Positions 17,071 through 29,653 of a stretch of DNA of 64,000 nucleotides are shown in pieces. The DNA comes from Methylomicrobium sp. (GTDB lineage: Bacteria > Pseudomonadota > Gammaproteobacteria > Methylococcales > Methylomonadaceae), in contig JAGXSU010000136.1 in the NCBI GenBank assembly GCA_018333785.1, positions 36,323 through 100,322 of the forward strand, read 5' to 3'. The first letter of the stretch is position 1. The number at the start of each line of letters is the position of its first letter. The notes under the pieces are model-generated. The model worked only from the letters and a program-made list of their open reading frames with translations, was not told the origin of the DNA and made no database searches. The translations under genes were made by a program, and so were the position numbers.

Positions 17071-18048
17071 ATGCAAACGGTCTATTTTGCAACCAATCGA
17101 AACCCGAATCATGCTCAAACGCCGACTGATTTTGGCAAGGGTTTTTCTGATACCGGATTAGGGGATCTTCGCTTTGGTCAGGCTGACGTTAAAAAAGGCA
17201 AGCTCGATCCGAAATCGATTCAAATACTGCCTGATAATGTCAGTCAGGGATCGGAGGCTTTATTTGACGAATTGCGTCAAACTATGAAGGCCGATTCAGT
17301 CGATTCTCTGGTTTTTATTCATGGCTTCAATGTGTCATTTAAAGCGGCAGTCGAATCCGCCGCCAAAATGGGCGAACGATACTTAAAAATTTCCGGCAAT
17401 ACCTATCAACCCAATATCTTTGTATTTTCCTGGCCTTCGGATGGCAAAATAACCCGATATTTTAACGATCGTCATGATGCCGAGGCCTCCGGATATGCCT
17501 TTGCCCGTGGATTGATGAAACTCTCCGGCTTTTTACACGGCGCGCCAAAAAAAGAAGCATGCCGGCAAAAAATCAATCTGATCGCGCACAGCATGGGCAA
17601 TTATGTGCTGCGGCATGCGTTACAACAGGCACAGAAAATCGCCAACGGTGAATCCTTGTCGCGTATCTTCGATAACATCGTACTGACTGCGGCTGATGAA
17701 GATAATGACACGTTTGAGTTTGATCACAAATTAGCCCGCTTGCCTGATCTGGCGCAGCGGATAACCGTTTATTTCAACAGCGGTGATTTGGCGCTTAAAA
17801 CCAGCGATCACACCAAAGGCAATCCCGATCGCTTGGGACACGACGGGCCAAGCAAACCGCATCAGGTACCTGCCAAAGTCGTTCTAGTGGATGTTAGCAG
17901 CGTGGTTAAAGGGGTCAGCGAGCATTCTTATCATGTGGATGACGATAAAGTCGCAAAAGATATTGTGGCGGTCCTTCAGGGTGAAAGCTCCGAGAACATT
18001 CCATCGAGAATCTACGTGCAGCATGCGAACAAATTCAAGCTTGTCTGA
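17071..18048 (+). CDS. DUF900 alpha/beta hydrolase
   Basis: 325 residues from the ATG at 17071, which has GGAGG (17061-17065) at ideal spacing; the in-frame GTG at 17059 lies upstream of that site and is rejected. This is an alpha/beta-hydrolase fold of the DUF900 group. It has FIHGFNVSF near residue 95, the nucleophile elbow AHSMGN near residue 175 and a candidate catalytic histidine in SEHSYHVDDD near residue 290. No signal peptide is visible, so it is probably cytoplasmic. The substrate is unknown. It sits alone, 137 bases before tgt. Confidence 0.85.
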   Translation: MQTVYFATNRNPNHAQTPTDFGKGFSDTGLGDLRFGQADVKKGKLDPKSIQILPDNVSQGSEALFDELRQTMKADSVDSLVFIHGFNVSFKAAVESAAKMGERYLKISGNTYQPNIFVFSWPSDGKITRYFNDRHDAEASGYAFARGLMKLSGFLHGAPKKEACRQKINLIAHSMGNYVLRHALQQAQKIANGESLSRIFDNIVLTAADEDNDTFEFDHKLARLPDLAQRITVYFNSGDLALKTSDHTKGNPDRLGHDGPSKPHQVPAKVVLVDVSSVVKGVSEHSYHVDDDKVAKDIVAVLQGESSENIPSRIYVQHANKFKLV

Positions 18049-18128
18049 AACAGGTGACCAATACGCTGAATAATTAGTTAATTCGACTGGGCTTGCTCAG
18101 ACAAAAAAGCCTTTGATTAGTAAAGTAA

Positions 18129-19301
<1,173 letters not shown>

Positions 19302-19345
19302 TGGCGAAATTTTTTAAATAACAATAACTACGACAGAGGTTAACC

Positions 19346-19693
19346 ATGAGTTTTTTTATTTCTGACGCATTAGCTCAGGCTGCACCGGCATCTCAGCAGC
19401 CCGGTTTGGAAGGATTGATATTTCCGTTAGGCGTTCTGGTATTTTTTTACTTTTTGTTTCTGCGTCCGCAGTCCAAGCGCACTAAAGAACATAAAGAGAT
19501 GATCGCGTCGCTGAGCAAAGGTATTGAAGTGGTCACCAATGGCGGAATTTTAGGCAAAGTCGTCGATATGGATGACAATTTTGTCAAACTGGAAGTCGGT
19601 GACGATACGTTTATCCAAGTTCAGCGCCATGCTATTGCTAATTTGATGCCCAAAGGCACTTACAAAGCTGTCGCAAAAAAACCTAAAATCTGA
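19346..19693 (+). CDS. yajC: YajC, Sec translocase accessory subunit
   Basis: 115 residues. One N-terminal membrane helix (LIFPLGVLVFFYFLFL) is followed by RPQSKRTKEHKEMIASLSKG and a small beta domain (EVVTNGGILGKV), all characteristic of YajC. It associates with SecDF and YidC at the inner membrane. The ribosome site GAGGT is well placed. secD follows after 76 bases. Confidence 0.96.
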   Translation: MSFFISDALAQAAPASQQPGLEGLIFPLGVLVFFYFLFLRPQSKRTKEHKEMIASLSKGIEVVTNGGILGKVVDMDDNFVKLEVGDDTFIQVQRHAIANLMPKGTYKAVAKKPKI

Positions 19694-19769
19694 GCTCAAA
19701 CCTGTTTTAGCGCGTGATTGAAGGCGGGTTTATGCCTCATTAGTTCGCGGTTTACGTTGGAATAATAAA

Positions 19770-21614
19770 ATGCAAAATCATTTCCCATTATGGAAAAACG
19801 GGCTGATCCTGATCATACTCGTCGTTGCTTCAATCTACGCCTTGCCCAATTTATACGGTGACGATCCTTCGGTTCAAGTCTCGTCCAGTTCGACGCCATT
19901 GGCGGAGGCTCAAGTCAAGCAGATTGAAGACCATGTGAAGCAAGCGGGTTTAAGCAGTAAATCCGTCGAATATACAAATGGTCAGGCTCTGTTGCGGTTT
20001 GAAAATACCAATGACCAGTTAAAAGCAGCTGATATCTTGCGCGATAAAATGGGCAACGATGCAACGGTTGCACTCAATTTAGCGCCGGCTACGCCTGCCT
20101 GGCTAAATGCATTCGGTGCCAAACCCATGTATCTGGGGTTGGATTTACGAGGCGGCGTTCATTTTTTGCTTGAAGTGGATATGGAAGCTGCCATCAAACA
20201 GGCGCAGGAGCGCTATACCGATGATGTGCGTACGGCATTAAGAACCGCTAAAGTGCATTATGTGTCTGTCGGCAGAGATAAAGACAGGATCAAGGTTCAG
20301 CTTAAGTCGGCCGAAGAAGTGGAGGCCGCTACTCAGGCCATTAACAAAGACCTTTCCAGCTTGAAGTTTGAATCGGTAGAAAACTTAAATGAACTGATTT
20401 TAAGCATCCCTGAAGTTGAACAAAGGGAAATTAAAAAGTTTGCGTTGACTCAAAACATCACCACTTTACGTAATAGGGTTAATGAGCTGGGTGTTGCCGA
20501 ACCGGTTATTCAACAACAGGGTGATAACCGTATTGTTGTGCAATTGCCGGGTGTTCAAGATACCGCGCGTGCCAAAGATATCTTAGGCACTACGGCAACG
20601 CTGGAATACCGGCTGGTTGATGTCGAGCACGATGTTCAAAAGGCGGTTCAGGGGCGCATACCTATCGGCAGTCGTTTATATTATGAGAAAAATGGCAATC
20701 CCATCTTGCTGGATAGCCGGGTCATCGTGACCGGAGACCAGATTGTCGACGCTTCGTCAGGTCTTGATCAAAACAATTCTCCGGCTGTTTTCATTACACT
20801 CAATGGTGTGGGCGCCAAGAAAATGGGCAAAGTGACTCAAGAGAGTATCGGCAAGCCCATGGCCGTTGTATTTATTGAATACAAAATCAAAACCAAGGAA
20901 GTTAACGGCGAAAAAATGCGTACCAAAGAAAAAGTCGAAAAGGTGATCAGTGTAGCCACCATTCGGGATGCGTTCAGTAAACGGTTCCAGACCACCGGAC
21001 TCGATAATCCGCAGGAAGCCAGAAACCTGGCCTTGTTGTTACGCGCTGGCGCTCTTGCAGCACCGGTCGATATCATTGAAGAGCGGACCATAGGCCCAAG
21101 CCTGGGTCAGGATAATATCGATCAAGGTATGAATTCCGTTATCGTCGGCTTTGTGGTCGTGATGATCTTTATGGTGTTTTACTACAAGATATTCGGTTTG
21201 GTTGCCAACTTTGCACTGACGTTCAATCTGGTATTGATTATTTCCCTGCTCTCGCTGTTACAGGCTACGCTGACCTTGCCGGGTATTGCCGGTATCGTGT
21301 TGACGATAGGTATGGCGGTGGATGCCAACGTACTGATCAATGAGCGGATTCGAGAGGAAATCAATAATGGCAACACGCCTCAAGCCAGTATTTTCGCAGG
21401 ATACGAAAAAGCGTTCGGCACCATTTTTGATTCAAACATTACCACGTTACTGGTCGCGTTAATTTTATTCGGATTTGGTACCGGGCCGGTTAAGGGGTTT
21501 GCCGTCACGCTGTCTATCGGCATTTTATCGTCCATGTTTACCGCCATCATGGGATCGCGCATGCTCATCAACTGGATATACGGTAATCGTCGCGTTGAAA
21601 AATTGTCCATTTAG
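19770..21614 (+). CDS. secD: protein translocase subunit SecD
   Basis: 614 residues, normal for gammaproteobacterial SecD. It has an N-terminal helix, a large periplasmic region with P1 and head domains, LGLDLRGGVHFLLEVDM near residue 120, and six membrane helices at the C-terminus with GIVLTIGMAVDANVLINERIREE near 510. With SecF it uses the proton gradient to pull proteins out of the translocon. secF follows after 21 bases. Confidence 0.97.
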   Translation: MQNHFPLWKNGLILIILVVASIYALPNLYGDDPSVQVSSSSTPLAEAQVKQIEDHVKQAGLSSKSVEYTNGQALLRFENTNDQLKAADILRDKMGNDATVALNLAPATPAWLNAFGAKPMYLGLDLRGGVHFLLEVDMEAAIKQAQERYTDDVRTALRTAKVHYVSVGRDKDRIKVQLKSAEEVEAATQAINKDLSSLKFESVENLNELILSIPEVEQREIKKFALTQNITTLRNRVNELGVAEPVIQQQGDNRIVVQLPGVQDTARAKDILGTTATLEYRLVDVEHDVQKAVQGRIPIGSRLYYEKNGNPILLDSRVIVTGDQIVDASSGLDQNNSPAVFITLNGVGAKKMGKVTQESIGKPMAVVFIEYKIKTKEVNGEKMRTKEKVEKVISVATIRDAFSKRFQTTGLDNPQEARNLALLLRAGALAAPVDIIEERTIGPSLGQDNIDQGMNSVIVGFVVVMIFMVFYYKIFGLVANFALTFNLVLIISLLSLLQATLTLPGIAGIVLTIGMAVDANVLINERIREEINNGNTPQASIFAGYEKAFGTIFDSNITTLLVALILFGFGTGPVKGFAVTLSIGILSSMFTAIMGSRMLINWIYGNRRVEKLSI

Positions 21615-21635
21615 GCTGGGAACGAGGAAAAATTC

Positions 21636-22562
21636 ATGATAATAAAAGATATCGATTTTTTAGGAAAGCGTACGCTGGCTTTTGCTGTCTCAGGTCTGTT
21701 AGTGCTTATTTCAATCATTTCGCTGGCAACTCAAGGGTTGCAAATGGGTATTGATTTTACAGGTGGTACGCTCATTGAGGTCGGCTACAAAGAATCTGCC
21801 GATCTGTCCGTCATTAGAAATGCGTTAGCAGAAGGTGGTTTCAGTGATGCTTTGGTGCAACATTTCGGTAGTGCTAAAGATGTATTGATCCGTTTAAAAC
21901 CGCAGGAAGGCATCAGCAGTTCGGAGCTTAGCAATAAGGTTTTAGAGGTTATGAATAAAAAAACCTCAGAGCGGGCAGAATTGCGCCGGGTTGAATTTGT
22001 CGGTCCGCAAGTCGGCGACGAATTAGCTGAAGATGGCGGCCTTGCGCTGCTTTACGCCATGTTCGGTATTCTGATTTATGTGGCCTGGCGATTTGAGTAT
22101 AAGTTTTCTGTGGGCGCGGTTGTGGCATTGATTCATGATGTCATCATCACCATGGGTTTCTTTTCATTACTGGGCCTGGAATTTGATTTGACGGTGCTTG
22201 CAGCAGTTTTGGCCGTGGTCGGTTATTCGATCAACGATACAATTGTGGTATTTGATCGGGTTCGAGACAATTTCAAAATGCTTAGAAAGGAAGAATCGTT
22301 AACCATAATGAACGTTTCGATCAATGAGACATTAAGCAGAACCTTGATGACTTCCTTCACGACCATTATTGTCGTCGTCGCATTGGCCGTTTTGGGCGGT
22401 CAAACCATACATAATTTTGCGCTTGCCCTGTTGGTGGGGATTTCGGTCGGAACTTATTCGTCCATATTCATAGCCAGTGCGATTGTTTTATCGATGGGTG
22501 TGACCCAGGAAGATTTGATGGAGCCGGTTAAAGAGGGCGTTGATATCGATAACATGCCTTAA
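21636..22562 (+). CDS. secF: protein translocase subunit SecF
   Basis: 308 residues with six membrane helices. It carries the SecF motifs GIDFTGGTLIEVGY near residue 37 and VVGYSINDTIVVFDRVRDNF near residue 195. It works as a complex with SecD. The last gene of the tgt-yajC-secD-secF run; a 134-base gap follows. Confidence 0.97.
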   Translation: MIIKDIDFLGKRTLAFAVSGLLVLISIISLATQGLQMGIDFTGGTLIEVGYKESADLSVIRNALAEGGFSDALVQHFGSAKDVLIRLKPQEGISSSELSNKVLEVMNKKTSERAELRRVEFVGPQVGDELAEDGGLALLYAMFGILIYVAWRFEYKFSVGAVVALIHDVIITMGFFSLLGLEFDLTVLAAVLAVVGYSINDTIVVFDRVRDNFKMLRKEESLTIMNVSINETLSRTLMTSFTTIIVVVALAVLGGQTIHNFALALLVGISVGTYSSIFIASAIVLSMGVTQEDLMEPVKEGVDIDNMP

Positions 22563-22613
22563 TAATTAACCGATCGAGGCATCTATCATAAATCGTGCAT
22601 GAGCAGATTAATT

Positions 22614-22641
22614 CTTGCGGAACCTTCTGCTCATATATAAT
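22614..22641 (+). promoter_or_regulatory. candidate promoter before ndk
   Basis: TATAAT at 22636-22641 with a weak CTTGCG/TTGCGG -35 at 15-16 bases. It lies 55 bases before ndk and overlaps an eight-base inverted repeat (ATGAGCAG..CTGCTCAT) that could be the secF terminator or an operator. Confidence 0.4.
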
Positions 22642-22696
22642 CGAAAACTTAACTACAAACATTTAACACTATAATTTAAACGGGAGTTTATACAGA

Positions 22697-23128
22697 ATGG
22701 CAGTCGAGCGTACTTTTTCAATCATTAAGCCTGATGCAGTAGCAAAAAATGTAATTGGTGAAATAGTCAGCCGTTTTGAAAAAAACGGCTTGAGAATCGT
22801 CGGTTCAAAGATGTTGCATTTAACGCGTGAGCAGGCCGAAGGCTTTTATGCCGTTCACAAAGAGCGTCCATTTTTTAACGATCTGGTTTCATTTATGATT
22901 TCAGGTCCGGTTGTGGTTCAAGTATTGGAAGGCGAAAACGCGGTTCTTAAAAACCGTGATCTGATGGGCGCAACCAACCCTAAAGATGCCGCTCCTGGCA
23001 CTATTCGCGCTGATTTTGCGGGCAGTATCGATGAAAATGCGGTTCACGGTTCGGATGCGCCTGAAACTGCCAAAGAAGAAATTGCTTTCTTTTTCTCTGC
23101 TGATGAACTCTGTAATCGCACCCGATAA
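22697..23128 (+). CDS. ndk: nucleoside diphosphate kinase
   Basis: 143 residues, complete. It has the active-site histidine in [16 protein letters not shown] (about residue 117) and the N-terminal [12 protein letters not shown]. It transfers the terminal phosphate between nucleoside triphosphates through the phospho-histidine. The ribosome site GGGAG precedes the ATG. It overlaps rlmN by 26 bases. Confidence 0.98.
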   Translation: MAVERTFSIIKPDAVAKNVIGEIVSRFEKNGLRIVGSKMLHLTREQAEGFYAVHKERPFFNDLVSFMISGPVVVQVLEGENAVLKNRDLMGATNPKDAAPGTIRADFAGSIDENAVHGSDAPETAKEEIAFFFSADELCNRTR

Positions 23129-24215
23129 GCCTAAAAGCGTCAATCTGCTCGATTTTGACAGGAAGAGCCTTGAGGCTTTTTTTGTCGAAATCGGCGAAAA
23201 AGCCTTCCGGGCCACACAGTTGATGAAATGGATTTATCAGGAAGGCGTTGATGATTTTGATGAAATGACCAATTTCAGCAAGTCATTACGCACATATCTG
23301 AAAGAAAATTGCACGCTGTCTCCCCCTGAGGTTGTTGTCGAACAAGTTGCGACTGACGGTACCTGTAAATGGGTGCTGCAGACCGCTTGCGGCAACCGCA
23401 TTGAAACGGTGTTTATTCCCGAGGAAAGCCGCGGTACTTTATGTGTATCCTCGCAAATTGGCTGCGCATTGGCCTGCACGTTTTGCTCAACGGCACAACA
23501 GGGTTTTAACCGAAATCTGAGCACCTCGGAAATTGTCGGGCAATTGTATTTTGCGCAAAAACGCTTGGGACTTGAGAACAGAATTACCAATGTGGTGATG
23601 ATGGGCATGGGCGAACCCTTGCTCAACTTCGACAATGTCGTTCGCGCCATGCGTTTGATGATGGATGATTTTGCCTATGGCTTGTCCAAGCGGCGGGTAA
23701 CGATCAGTACTTCGGGAATCGTGCCTGCGATGTATCGTCTGACGCAGGAATGCGATGTCAGTGTGGCTGTTTCTCTTCACGCGGTGAACGATCAATTAAG
23801 GGATGAGTTGGTACCGATCAATAAAAAGTACCCACTCAAAGAACTGTTGGAAGCATGCCGCGATAATGTCAAATTGGCGCCGCGGCGGCGGATTACATTC
23901 GAATATGTGATGCTGGCAGGGATTAACGATTCGGTTGAAGATGCACGGGCGATGATCAAGTTACTCAAGACCGTGCCATCCAAGATTAATCTGATTCCGT
24001 TTAACCCGTTTCCAAACTCGCGTTATGAGTGTTCCAGTGTCGAAGTAATAGACCGGTTTCGTGCCGTTTTGCATAACGCCGGCATGGTGACCACGATAAG
24101 AAAAACACGCGGTGAAGATATTGATGCGGCTTGCGGCCAGTTGGTTGGCCGAGTAGCGGATAAAACCCGAAGACATTTGAAGCTGGCCATGAAAGGATCA
24201 GAACGTGCAGCATAG
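23103..24215 (+). CDS. rlmN: dual-specificity 23S rRNA/tRNA A2-methyltransferase RlmN
   Basis: 370 residues from the ATG at 23103; the frame is open from 22986 but that part shadows ndk. A radical-SAM enzyme that methylates C2 of A2503 in 23S rRNA and A37 of some tRNAs. The iron-sulphur cysteines are C121, C125 and C128 (CALACTFC). The second conserved cysteine, which carries the methyl intermediate, is in DIDAACGQL near the C-terminus. It overlaps pilF by 11 bases. Confidence 0.95.
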   Translation: MNSVIAPDKPKSVNLLDFDRKSLEAFFVEIGEKAFRATQLMKWIYQEGVDDFDEMTNFSKSLRTYLKENCTLSPPEVVVEQVATDGTCKWVLQTACGNRIETVFIPEESRGTLCVSSQIGCALACTFCSTAQQGFNRNLSTSEIVGQLYFAQKRLGLENRITNVVMMGMGEPLLNFDNVVRAMRLMMDDFAYGLSKRRVTISTSGIVPAMYRLTQECDVSVAVSLHAVNDQLRDELVPINKKYPLKELLEACRDNVKLAPRRRITFEYVMLAGINDSVEDARAMIKLLKTVPSKINLIPFNPFPNSRYECSSVEVIDRFRAVLHNAGMVTTIRKTRGEDIDAACGQLVGRVADKTRRHLKLAMKGSERAA

Positions 24216-24972
24216 GTTGAACGGGCGCGCTTTAAATGCGGTTGGCTGGCTTTTGATGTTCACTTTAAGCGCCTGCAGTTCGTCAGGCCCTGAGCGCAGC
24301 GACGAAGAGTCATCAGCCATTCATCTGCAATTGGGCCTGCGATATCTCAACCTGGGACGCTTGAGCGAGGCAAAATCGAATCTGAAAAAAGCCCTGTCAC
24401 TCGATTCCCATAACGCCGAGGCTCATAATGCGCTGGCTGTCTTGTCAGAACGTCTTAAACAATACGACGAAGCGGCAGAGCATTACGAATACGCATTGAA
24501 TATCGATTCCGGTGATTTGAGCGCGCTTAACAACTACGGTCGTTTTCTCTGTGAGCGGGGCGAGTATGACAAAGGTATGTCGCATCTTAAAGACGCGCTC
24601 GCCAATCCACTCAACGACAGGCTTTGGCTGGCATTAACCAATGCCGGACGCTGCGAGAGTGAGAAAGGTAATTTATTAGAGGCAGAAGCCTATTTCAGGC
24701 AAGCCTTGCAGTATCAGCCCAATTACGCACCGGTTTTACTGGAAATGCAGAAGCTGAGTTACAAGAAAGGTGATTACTGGGCCGCTAAAGGTTTCATGGA
24801 ACGCTATCTTGCGACCAGCCAGCATTCATCGGAATCATTATGGTATGCCTACCAAACCGAAAGAGCGTTGGGTAATGCGACTGCGGCAAATGATTTAAAA
24901 AAACAATTGTTCGATAAATTTCCCTTGTCAGATGAAGCCAAAAAACTCATCACTGACCAAACAGCACACTAA
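24205..24972 (+). CDS. pilF: type IV pilus biogenesis lipoprotein PilF/PilW
   Basis: 255 residues. GTG start, then a lipoprotein signal with lipobox LSACS (Cys near residue 23) and about five TPR units ([44 protein letters not shown]). PilF helps the PilQ secretin reach or assemble in the outer membrane. The rlmN-pilF-hisS order is conserved in gammaproteobacteria. hisS follows after seven bases. Confidence 0.93.
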   Translation: MQHRLNGRALNAVGWLLMFTLSACSSSGPERSDEESSAIHLQLGLRYLNLGRLSEAKSNLKKALSLDSHNAEAHNALAVLSERLKQYDEAAEHYEYALNIDSGDLSALNNYGRFLCERGEYDKGMSHLKDALANPLNDRLWLALTNAGRCESEKGNLLEAEAYFRQALQYQPNYAPVLLEMQKLSYKKGDYWAAKGFMERYLATSQHSSESLWYAYQTERALGNATAANDLKKQLFDKFPLSDEAKKLITDQTAH

Positions 24973-24979
24973 TTAAGAC

Positions 24980-26293
24980 ATGGTAAATAAAATTCAAGCC
25001 ATCCGCGGGATGCATGACATTCTGCCGGATCAATCGCCCCTATGGCATTATGCGGAAAACCTCATCAGAGAGGTGATGGCGGCTTATGGTTATGATGAAA
25101 TCAGATTGCCGATAGTTGAAAAGACCGAATTATTCAAGCGATCCATCGGTGAAGTGACCGATATTGTCGAAAAGGAAATGTATACCTTTGATGATCGCAA
25201 TGGCGACTCATTAACTTTAAGGCCTGAAGGCACCGCAGGCTGTTTGCGTGCGGCACTGGAACACGGTTTATTGCATAATCAGATTCACCGCTTATGGTAT
25301 TACGGTCCGATGTTCAGGCATGAACGTCCCCAAAAAGGCCGCTACCGCCAGTTTTATCAGCTCGGTATAGAAGCCTACGGGATGGCGGGTCCGGACATCG
25401 ATGCCGAATTGATCATGTTGACCTATCGTTTATGGCAAAAATTGGGTATTACCGGTAAAGTTCAACTCGAAATTAATTCGTTGGGCACTGTTGATGAGCG
25501 CACAGTTTACCGGGCCGCATTGGTGGACTATTTCAGTCAGCATCTGGATAAGCTGGACGAGGACAGTCTCCGCCGGCTTAATACCAATCCGCTCAGAATT
25601 CTGGATACCAAAAATCCTGAGATGCGCAGTGTGGTAGCCCAAGCGCCTGAATTGATGGATTATTTGGGTGATGACAGCAAGGCACATTTCAAAGGGTTTA
25701 CCTCGTTTTTGGATAGCCTGGATATTCCGTATGTTTTGAATACGCGATTGGTACGCGGGCTGGATTATTACAGCAAAACTGTTTTTGAGTGGGTTACGGA
25801 TGAACTCGGTGCCCAGGGAACCATTTGCGCCGGTGGCCGCTATGACAGTCTGATTGAACAATTAGGCGGTAAAGCCAATTATGCCGTGGGCTTTGCGATG
25901 GGCATGGAACGCTTGTTAGCACTGCTTGAAACATTGCCTCAGCCGCCTGCTTTGCCGTCATTGGATGCTTACATGATTCGGGTCGGAGATAAAGCAGAAG
26001 CTGTGGGCATGCGTTTTGCCGAACAGCTCAGAAATGAACTGCCTCATATCAGGATGCAAGTTAATTGCGGTGGCGGCAGCTTTAAAAGCCAGTTTAAAAA
26101 AGCGGATAAATCCGGAGCTGCATTTGCGTTGATTTTTGGTGATGAAGAAGCCGAACGAGGCATGGTGGCTATTAAGTCATTGAGGTCTGACGACGAGCAG
26201 AAAAGTCTGTCTTTAATTGAGGCGGTGAATTATCTCCAGACTGCATTCATAGCTGCAAACGACTTAAAGCGCGTTTTGCATAAACTGAATTAA
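24980..26293 (+). CDS. hisS: histidyl-tRNA synthetase
   Basis: 437 residues. Class II synthetase with motif 1 region, motif 2 ([24 protein letters not shown]), the histidine-binding motif ([15 protein letters not shown]) and motif 3 ([14 protein letters not shown]), then the anticodon-binding domain. The C-terminus is about a dozen residues longer than in E. coli. Second gene of a run leading to yfgM and bamB. Confidence 0.98.
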   Translation: MVNKIQAIRGMHDILPDQSPLWHYAENLIREVMAAYGYDEIRLPIVEKTELFKRSIGEVTDIVEKEMYTFDDRNGDSLTLRPEGTAGCLRAALEHGLLHNQIHRLWYYGPMFRHERPQKGRYRQFYQLGIEAYGMAGPDIDAELIMLTYRLWQKLGITGKVQLEINSLGTVDERTVYRAALVDYFSQHLDKLDEDSLRRLNTNPLRILDTKNPEMRSVVAQAPELMDYLGDDSKAHFKGFTSFLDSLDIPYVLNTRLVRGLDYYSKTVFEWVTDELGAQGTICAGGRYDSLIEQLGGKANYAVGFAMGMERLLALLETLPQPPALPSLDAYMIRVGDKAEAVGMRFAEQLRNELPHIRMQVNCGGGSFKSQFKKADKSGAAFALIFGDEEAERGMVAIKSLRSDDEQKSLSLIEAVNYLQTAFIAANDLKRVLHKLN

Positions 26294-26370
26294 TTACTCG
26301 ATTATAGCCACATAGCTAAAAAATCATCTTACCCATTAGTATCTTTAAACCTAACCTGTAAAGACTCATC

Positions 26371-27021
26371 ATGGAAATTTACGAAACAGAAGAAGAACGC
26401 CTCGCAGCTGCCAAGCGTTGGTGGACAGAAAACGGCCAATCAACCATAACAGGTGTTGTGATTGGCATTGCCTTGATACTCGGTTGGAATTTCTGGCAAA
26501 ACTACAAGCAGGATCAGGCCTTGCAGGCTTCAGTCCAATATGAATCACTGCTGGTTGCCATCAAGGAAGAAAAAACCGAATCAGCTGAAAAAATTGCTCA
26601 ATTAATCAGAGATCAGTTCAAGGGAACACCCTACGCAACTTTCTCAGGCTTGACACTTGCCAAAATCAAGGTCGAGCAAGGCCAATTGGATGAAGCAAAG
26701 TCTGTTCTGCAATCGGTGGTCAGTTCAGCCGATGATGAGAATTTGGCGCATGTAGCCAGACTGAATCTGGTCCGCGTGATGCTGGCTAAAGGCGAGAATG
26801 AACCAGGATTGCAAGTGATTGCGGATGTGACAGCCAAGTCAATGGGTAGCTTTTCCGGAAGTTATGACGAATTGAAAGGTGATTTATATGTGGCTCTGGA
26901 TCGTTTGGATGAAGCCAGAGCGGCTTACCAATCGGCGCTAAGAAGCGGGCATAAGTCGCCCCTCTTGGGATTTAAACTGGATGATTTAACTGAAGCAGCC
27001 ATCGTAACCAGCCAGCCTTAA
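26371..27021 (+). CDS. yfgM: YfgM, ancillary SecYEG/BAM-linked TPR protein
   Basis: 216 residues. The cytoplasmic start (ETEEERLAAAKRWWTENG) is followed by one membrane helix (TITGVVIGIALILGWNFW) and a periplasmic TPR domain, the YfgM plan. In E. coli it binds SecYEG and PpiD and helps hand over secreted proteins. Its stop overlaps the bamB start as TAATG, as usual for this gene pair. Confidence 0.94.
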   Translation: MEIYETEEERLAAAKRWWTENGQSTITGVVIGIALILGWNFWQNYKQDQALQASVQYESLLVAIKEEKTESAEKIAQLIRDQFKGTPYATFSGLTLAKIKVEQGQLDEAKSVLQSVVSSADDENLAHVARLNLVRVMLAKGENEPGLQVIADVTAKSMGSFSGSYDELKGDLYVALDRLDEARAAYQSALRSGHKSPLLGFKLDDLTEAAIVTSQP

Positions 27022-28202
27022 TGAAGTATTTTCTAATTGTTCTGATCGCGCTGACTTTGACGGCCTGTACTGCGCTGGAATCGTTGAGCGGAATCACTGA
27101 TTATTTTACGGGCGGTGAAGATAACACGGATCCGCCTAATGAATTGCAGGAGTACAACGCTGAGATCGAGATTGAAGTGCTCTGGAAAGAGAGCGTTGGC
27201 GTTGGCTCAGAAGATTATTTTCTCAAGCTGGTACCTGCCTTCAAAGATGGCAGAATATTTGCCGGTGATAAGGAAGGCGAAGTGGAAGCATTTGAATTGC
27301 TTAGCGGCGATTCAGTTTGGGATGCCGATTTTGAAATGCCTTTTTCAAGCGGTCCGGGTGTAAGCACTGGGACTCTGGTGTTTGGTACAAGTGATGCGAG
27401 GGTGTTGGCTTTGAATGCCGGGAATGGTGAAGAGCTATGGAACTTTCCCGTATCCAGTGAAGTGGCAGCCGTACCCGTTATTGCACAAGGCGTTGTGATC
27501 ATCAGAACCACGGATGGTAAAGTCACTGCGCTGGATGAATCTACCGGACGTATTTTGTGGGATTATGAACTGATTATGCCGGCGCTCAGTATTCGGGGTA
27601 CAGGGAATCCGGTGGTAGTGAATAACAATGTGATTTGCGGTTTTGCGAACGGCAAGCTCGTTTCCTTGCGTCTGAACGATGGTAAACATGTCTGGGATGC
27701 CAGTATTGCTATACCGGGCGGACGTTCAGAAATTGAACGTCTGGTCGATTTATCCGCCGATCCTTTAGTGGCTGATGGCATTATTTACGTGGCTAGCTAC
27801 AAAGGGGGAACCAGTGCAGTGATCGAGCAGCAAGGTGAGGTTATTTGGCGAAACCCCGATATTTCCTCTTACCGGGGAATGGGATCCGACTGGCGCTACC
27901 TGTATGTAACCGATGTCAACGGCGATATTTGGCAACTTGATCAGCGTAACGGAGCTTCGTTGTGGAAGCAAAGCGATTTACATCAGCGCAAGTTAACCGC
28001 ACCTGCAGTCCTGGAAAACTATGTCGTGGTAGGTGATTTTGAAGGCTATGTTCATTGGCTTTCAAAAACCGATGGCAGGCAGCTGGCAAGAATAAGAATC
28101 ACTGACGAACCGATTGATGCCCAGCCCATTGTGGTTGATGGTGTCATTTATGTGTATGCAAAAGACGGCACTCTGGCCGCACTCAAGGCGAAAACTTTAT
28201 AA
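27021..28202 (+). CDS. bamB: outer membrane assembly lipoprotein BamB
   Basis: 393 residues. Lipoprotein signal with lipobox LTAC (Cys16), then a PQQ-type eight-bladed propeller with repeated blades such as [19 protein letters not shown] and [16 protein letters not shown]. It is a subunit of the BAM complex that inserts beta-barrel proteins. It sits between yfgM and der, the standard order. Confidence 0.96.
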   Translation: MKYFLIVLIALTLTACTALESLSGITDYFTGGEDNTDPPNELQEYNAEIEIEVLWKESVGVGSEDYFLKLVPAFKDGRIFAGDKEGEVEAFELLSGDSVWDADFEMPFSSGPGVSTGTLVFGTSDARVLALNAGNGEELWNFPVSSEVAAVPVIAQGVVIIRTTDGKVTALDESTGRILWDYELIMPALSIRGTGNPVVVNNNVICGFANGKLVSLRLNDGKHVWDASIAIPGGRSEIERLVDLSADPLVADGIIYVASYKGGTSAVIEQQGEVIWRNPDISSYRGMGSDWRYLYVTDVNGDIWQLDQRNGASLWKQSDLHQRKLTAPAVLENYVVVGDFEGYVHWLSKTDGRQLARIRITDEPIDAQPIVVDGVIYVYAKDGTLAALKAKTL

Positions 28203-28204
28203 TC

Positions 28205-29623
28205 ATGTTACCTGTAATTGCCCTGGTCGGGCGCCCCAATGTTGGCAAATCTACATTATTCAATTATCTGACTCGCAGCCGTGAAGCGCTGGTTGCAGAT
28301 TATCCGGGTCTAACCCGCGATAGACAGTATGGCCGGGTCAAGCGGGGAGAGCGTGATTGCCTGGTGGTTGACACTGGCGGTATTCCTGATGAAGCCGAAG
28401 GAATTGAGAGTCTTGCCAAGAAGCAGGTTGATGTAGCTTTGAATGAAGCCGACATTGTGTTCTTTATTGTCGATGCCAGAGAAGGACTGAGCGCCACGGA
28501 TCAAGTGATTGCCGATTCGCTTCGTAAACTGGATAAACCGGTTGTTCTGGTTGCCAATAAAGTCGATGGTATTCATGCCGATAATGCCATTTCGGATTTT
28601 CATGCCTTGGCTTTGGGCGAACCATTCAAGATCGCCGCAGCGCATGGGCGCGGTGTCAGTGAATTGCTGGAAAAAGTTGATGAATTATTGCCGGAAACTG
28701 AGCCTTTGGAAGGCGAGGGCGTCAATGCCGGCGGTATAGGTATCGCGATTGTCGGCCGTCCGAATGTTGGAAAATCGACACTGGTCAACAGAATTCTGGG
28801 TGAAGAACGCGTGGTTGTATTTGATGAGCCGGGCACAACGCGTGACAGCATTTACATACCTTTTGAACGCAATGGACGTGAGTTCACCTTGATAGATACT
28901 GCCGGCATGCGGCGCAGGGCCAAAGTCTCCGAGACAGTGGAGAAATTCAGTGTCATCAAGTCATTGCAGGCCATAGAAAAAGCCAATGTGGTTATTTACC
29001 TGATCGATGCCAGCGAAGGCGTGACCGATCAGGATGCGCATCTTTTAGGGTTGATTTTAGAAGCGGGCAGAGCGCTGATTATCGGTTTGAATAAATGGGA
29101 CGGATTGACGTCCGAACAAAAGGTAACGGTCAGACGGCAACTGGATATCAAGCTGTCTTTTCTTGATTTTGCCCAGAAACACCCTATTTCGGCTTTACAC
29201 GGAAGCGGTGTCGGTAAATTGTTCGATGTTGTTCATGAGCTTTATGAAGCGGCGATGATCGATATGTCGACGCCCACGTTGAGCCGAATTTTAATCGATG
29301 CAGTGACGACACATCAGCCACCTTTGGTTAGCGGTAGACGGATAAAGCTTAAATACGCGCATCAAGGTGGAAGAAATCCTCCCATCATCATCATTCATGG
29401 GACGCAGACTGATTCATTGCCGGGATCTTACAAGCGTTTTTTAATGAACTATTTTCGTGAACAACTAAAGCTAAAAGGCACACCGATTCGTTTGGAATTT
29501 AAATCGCCGCCCAATCCTTTCCAGGGCATCAAAAACAAACTTTCGGACCGGCAAATAGAAAAACGAAAACGCTTGATGCGGCATCACAAGAAAGATAAAA
29601 AATCTTCCAAGGATGCTCGGTAA
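28205..29623 (+). CDS. der: ribosome-assembly GTPase Der (EngA)
   Basis: 472 residues. Two tandem GTPase domains, each with [10 protein letters not shown] (about residues 8 and 185), switch elements, and NKVD / NKWD motifs, followed by a C-terminal KH-like domain and a basic tail ([11 protein letters not shown]). It is required for 50S subunit assembly. It begins two bases after bamB ends. Confidence 0.98.
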   Translation: MLPVIALVGRPNVGKSTLFNYLTRSREALVADYPGLTRDRQYGRVKRGERDCLVVDTGGIPDEAEGIESLAKKQVDVALNEADIVFFIVDAREGLSATDQVIADSLRKLDKPVVLVANKVDGIHADNAISDFHALALGEPFKIAAAHGRGVSELLEKVDELLPETEPLEGEGVNAGGIGIAIVGRPNVGKSTLVNRILGEERVVVFDEPGTTRDSIYIPFERNGREFTLIDTAGMRRRAKVSETVEKFSVIKSLQAIEKANVVIYLIDASEGVTDQDAHLLGLILEAGRALIIGLNKWDGLTSEQKVTVRRQLDIKLSFLDFAQKHPISALHGSGVGKLFDVVHELYEAAMIDMSTPTLSRILIDAVTTHQPPLVSGRRIKLKYAHQGGRNPPIIIIHGTQTDSLPGSYKRFLMNYFREQLKLKGTPIRLEFKSPPNPFQGIKNKLSDRQIEKRKRLMRHHKKDKKSSKDAR

Positions 29624-29653
29624 TTAAACTTAATAATCAAATGAGAGGCACTC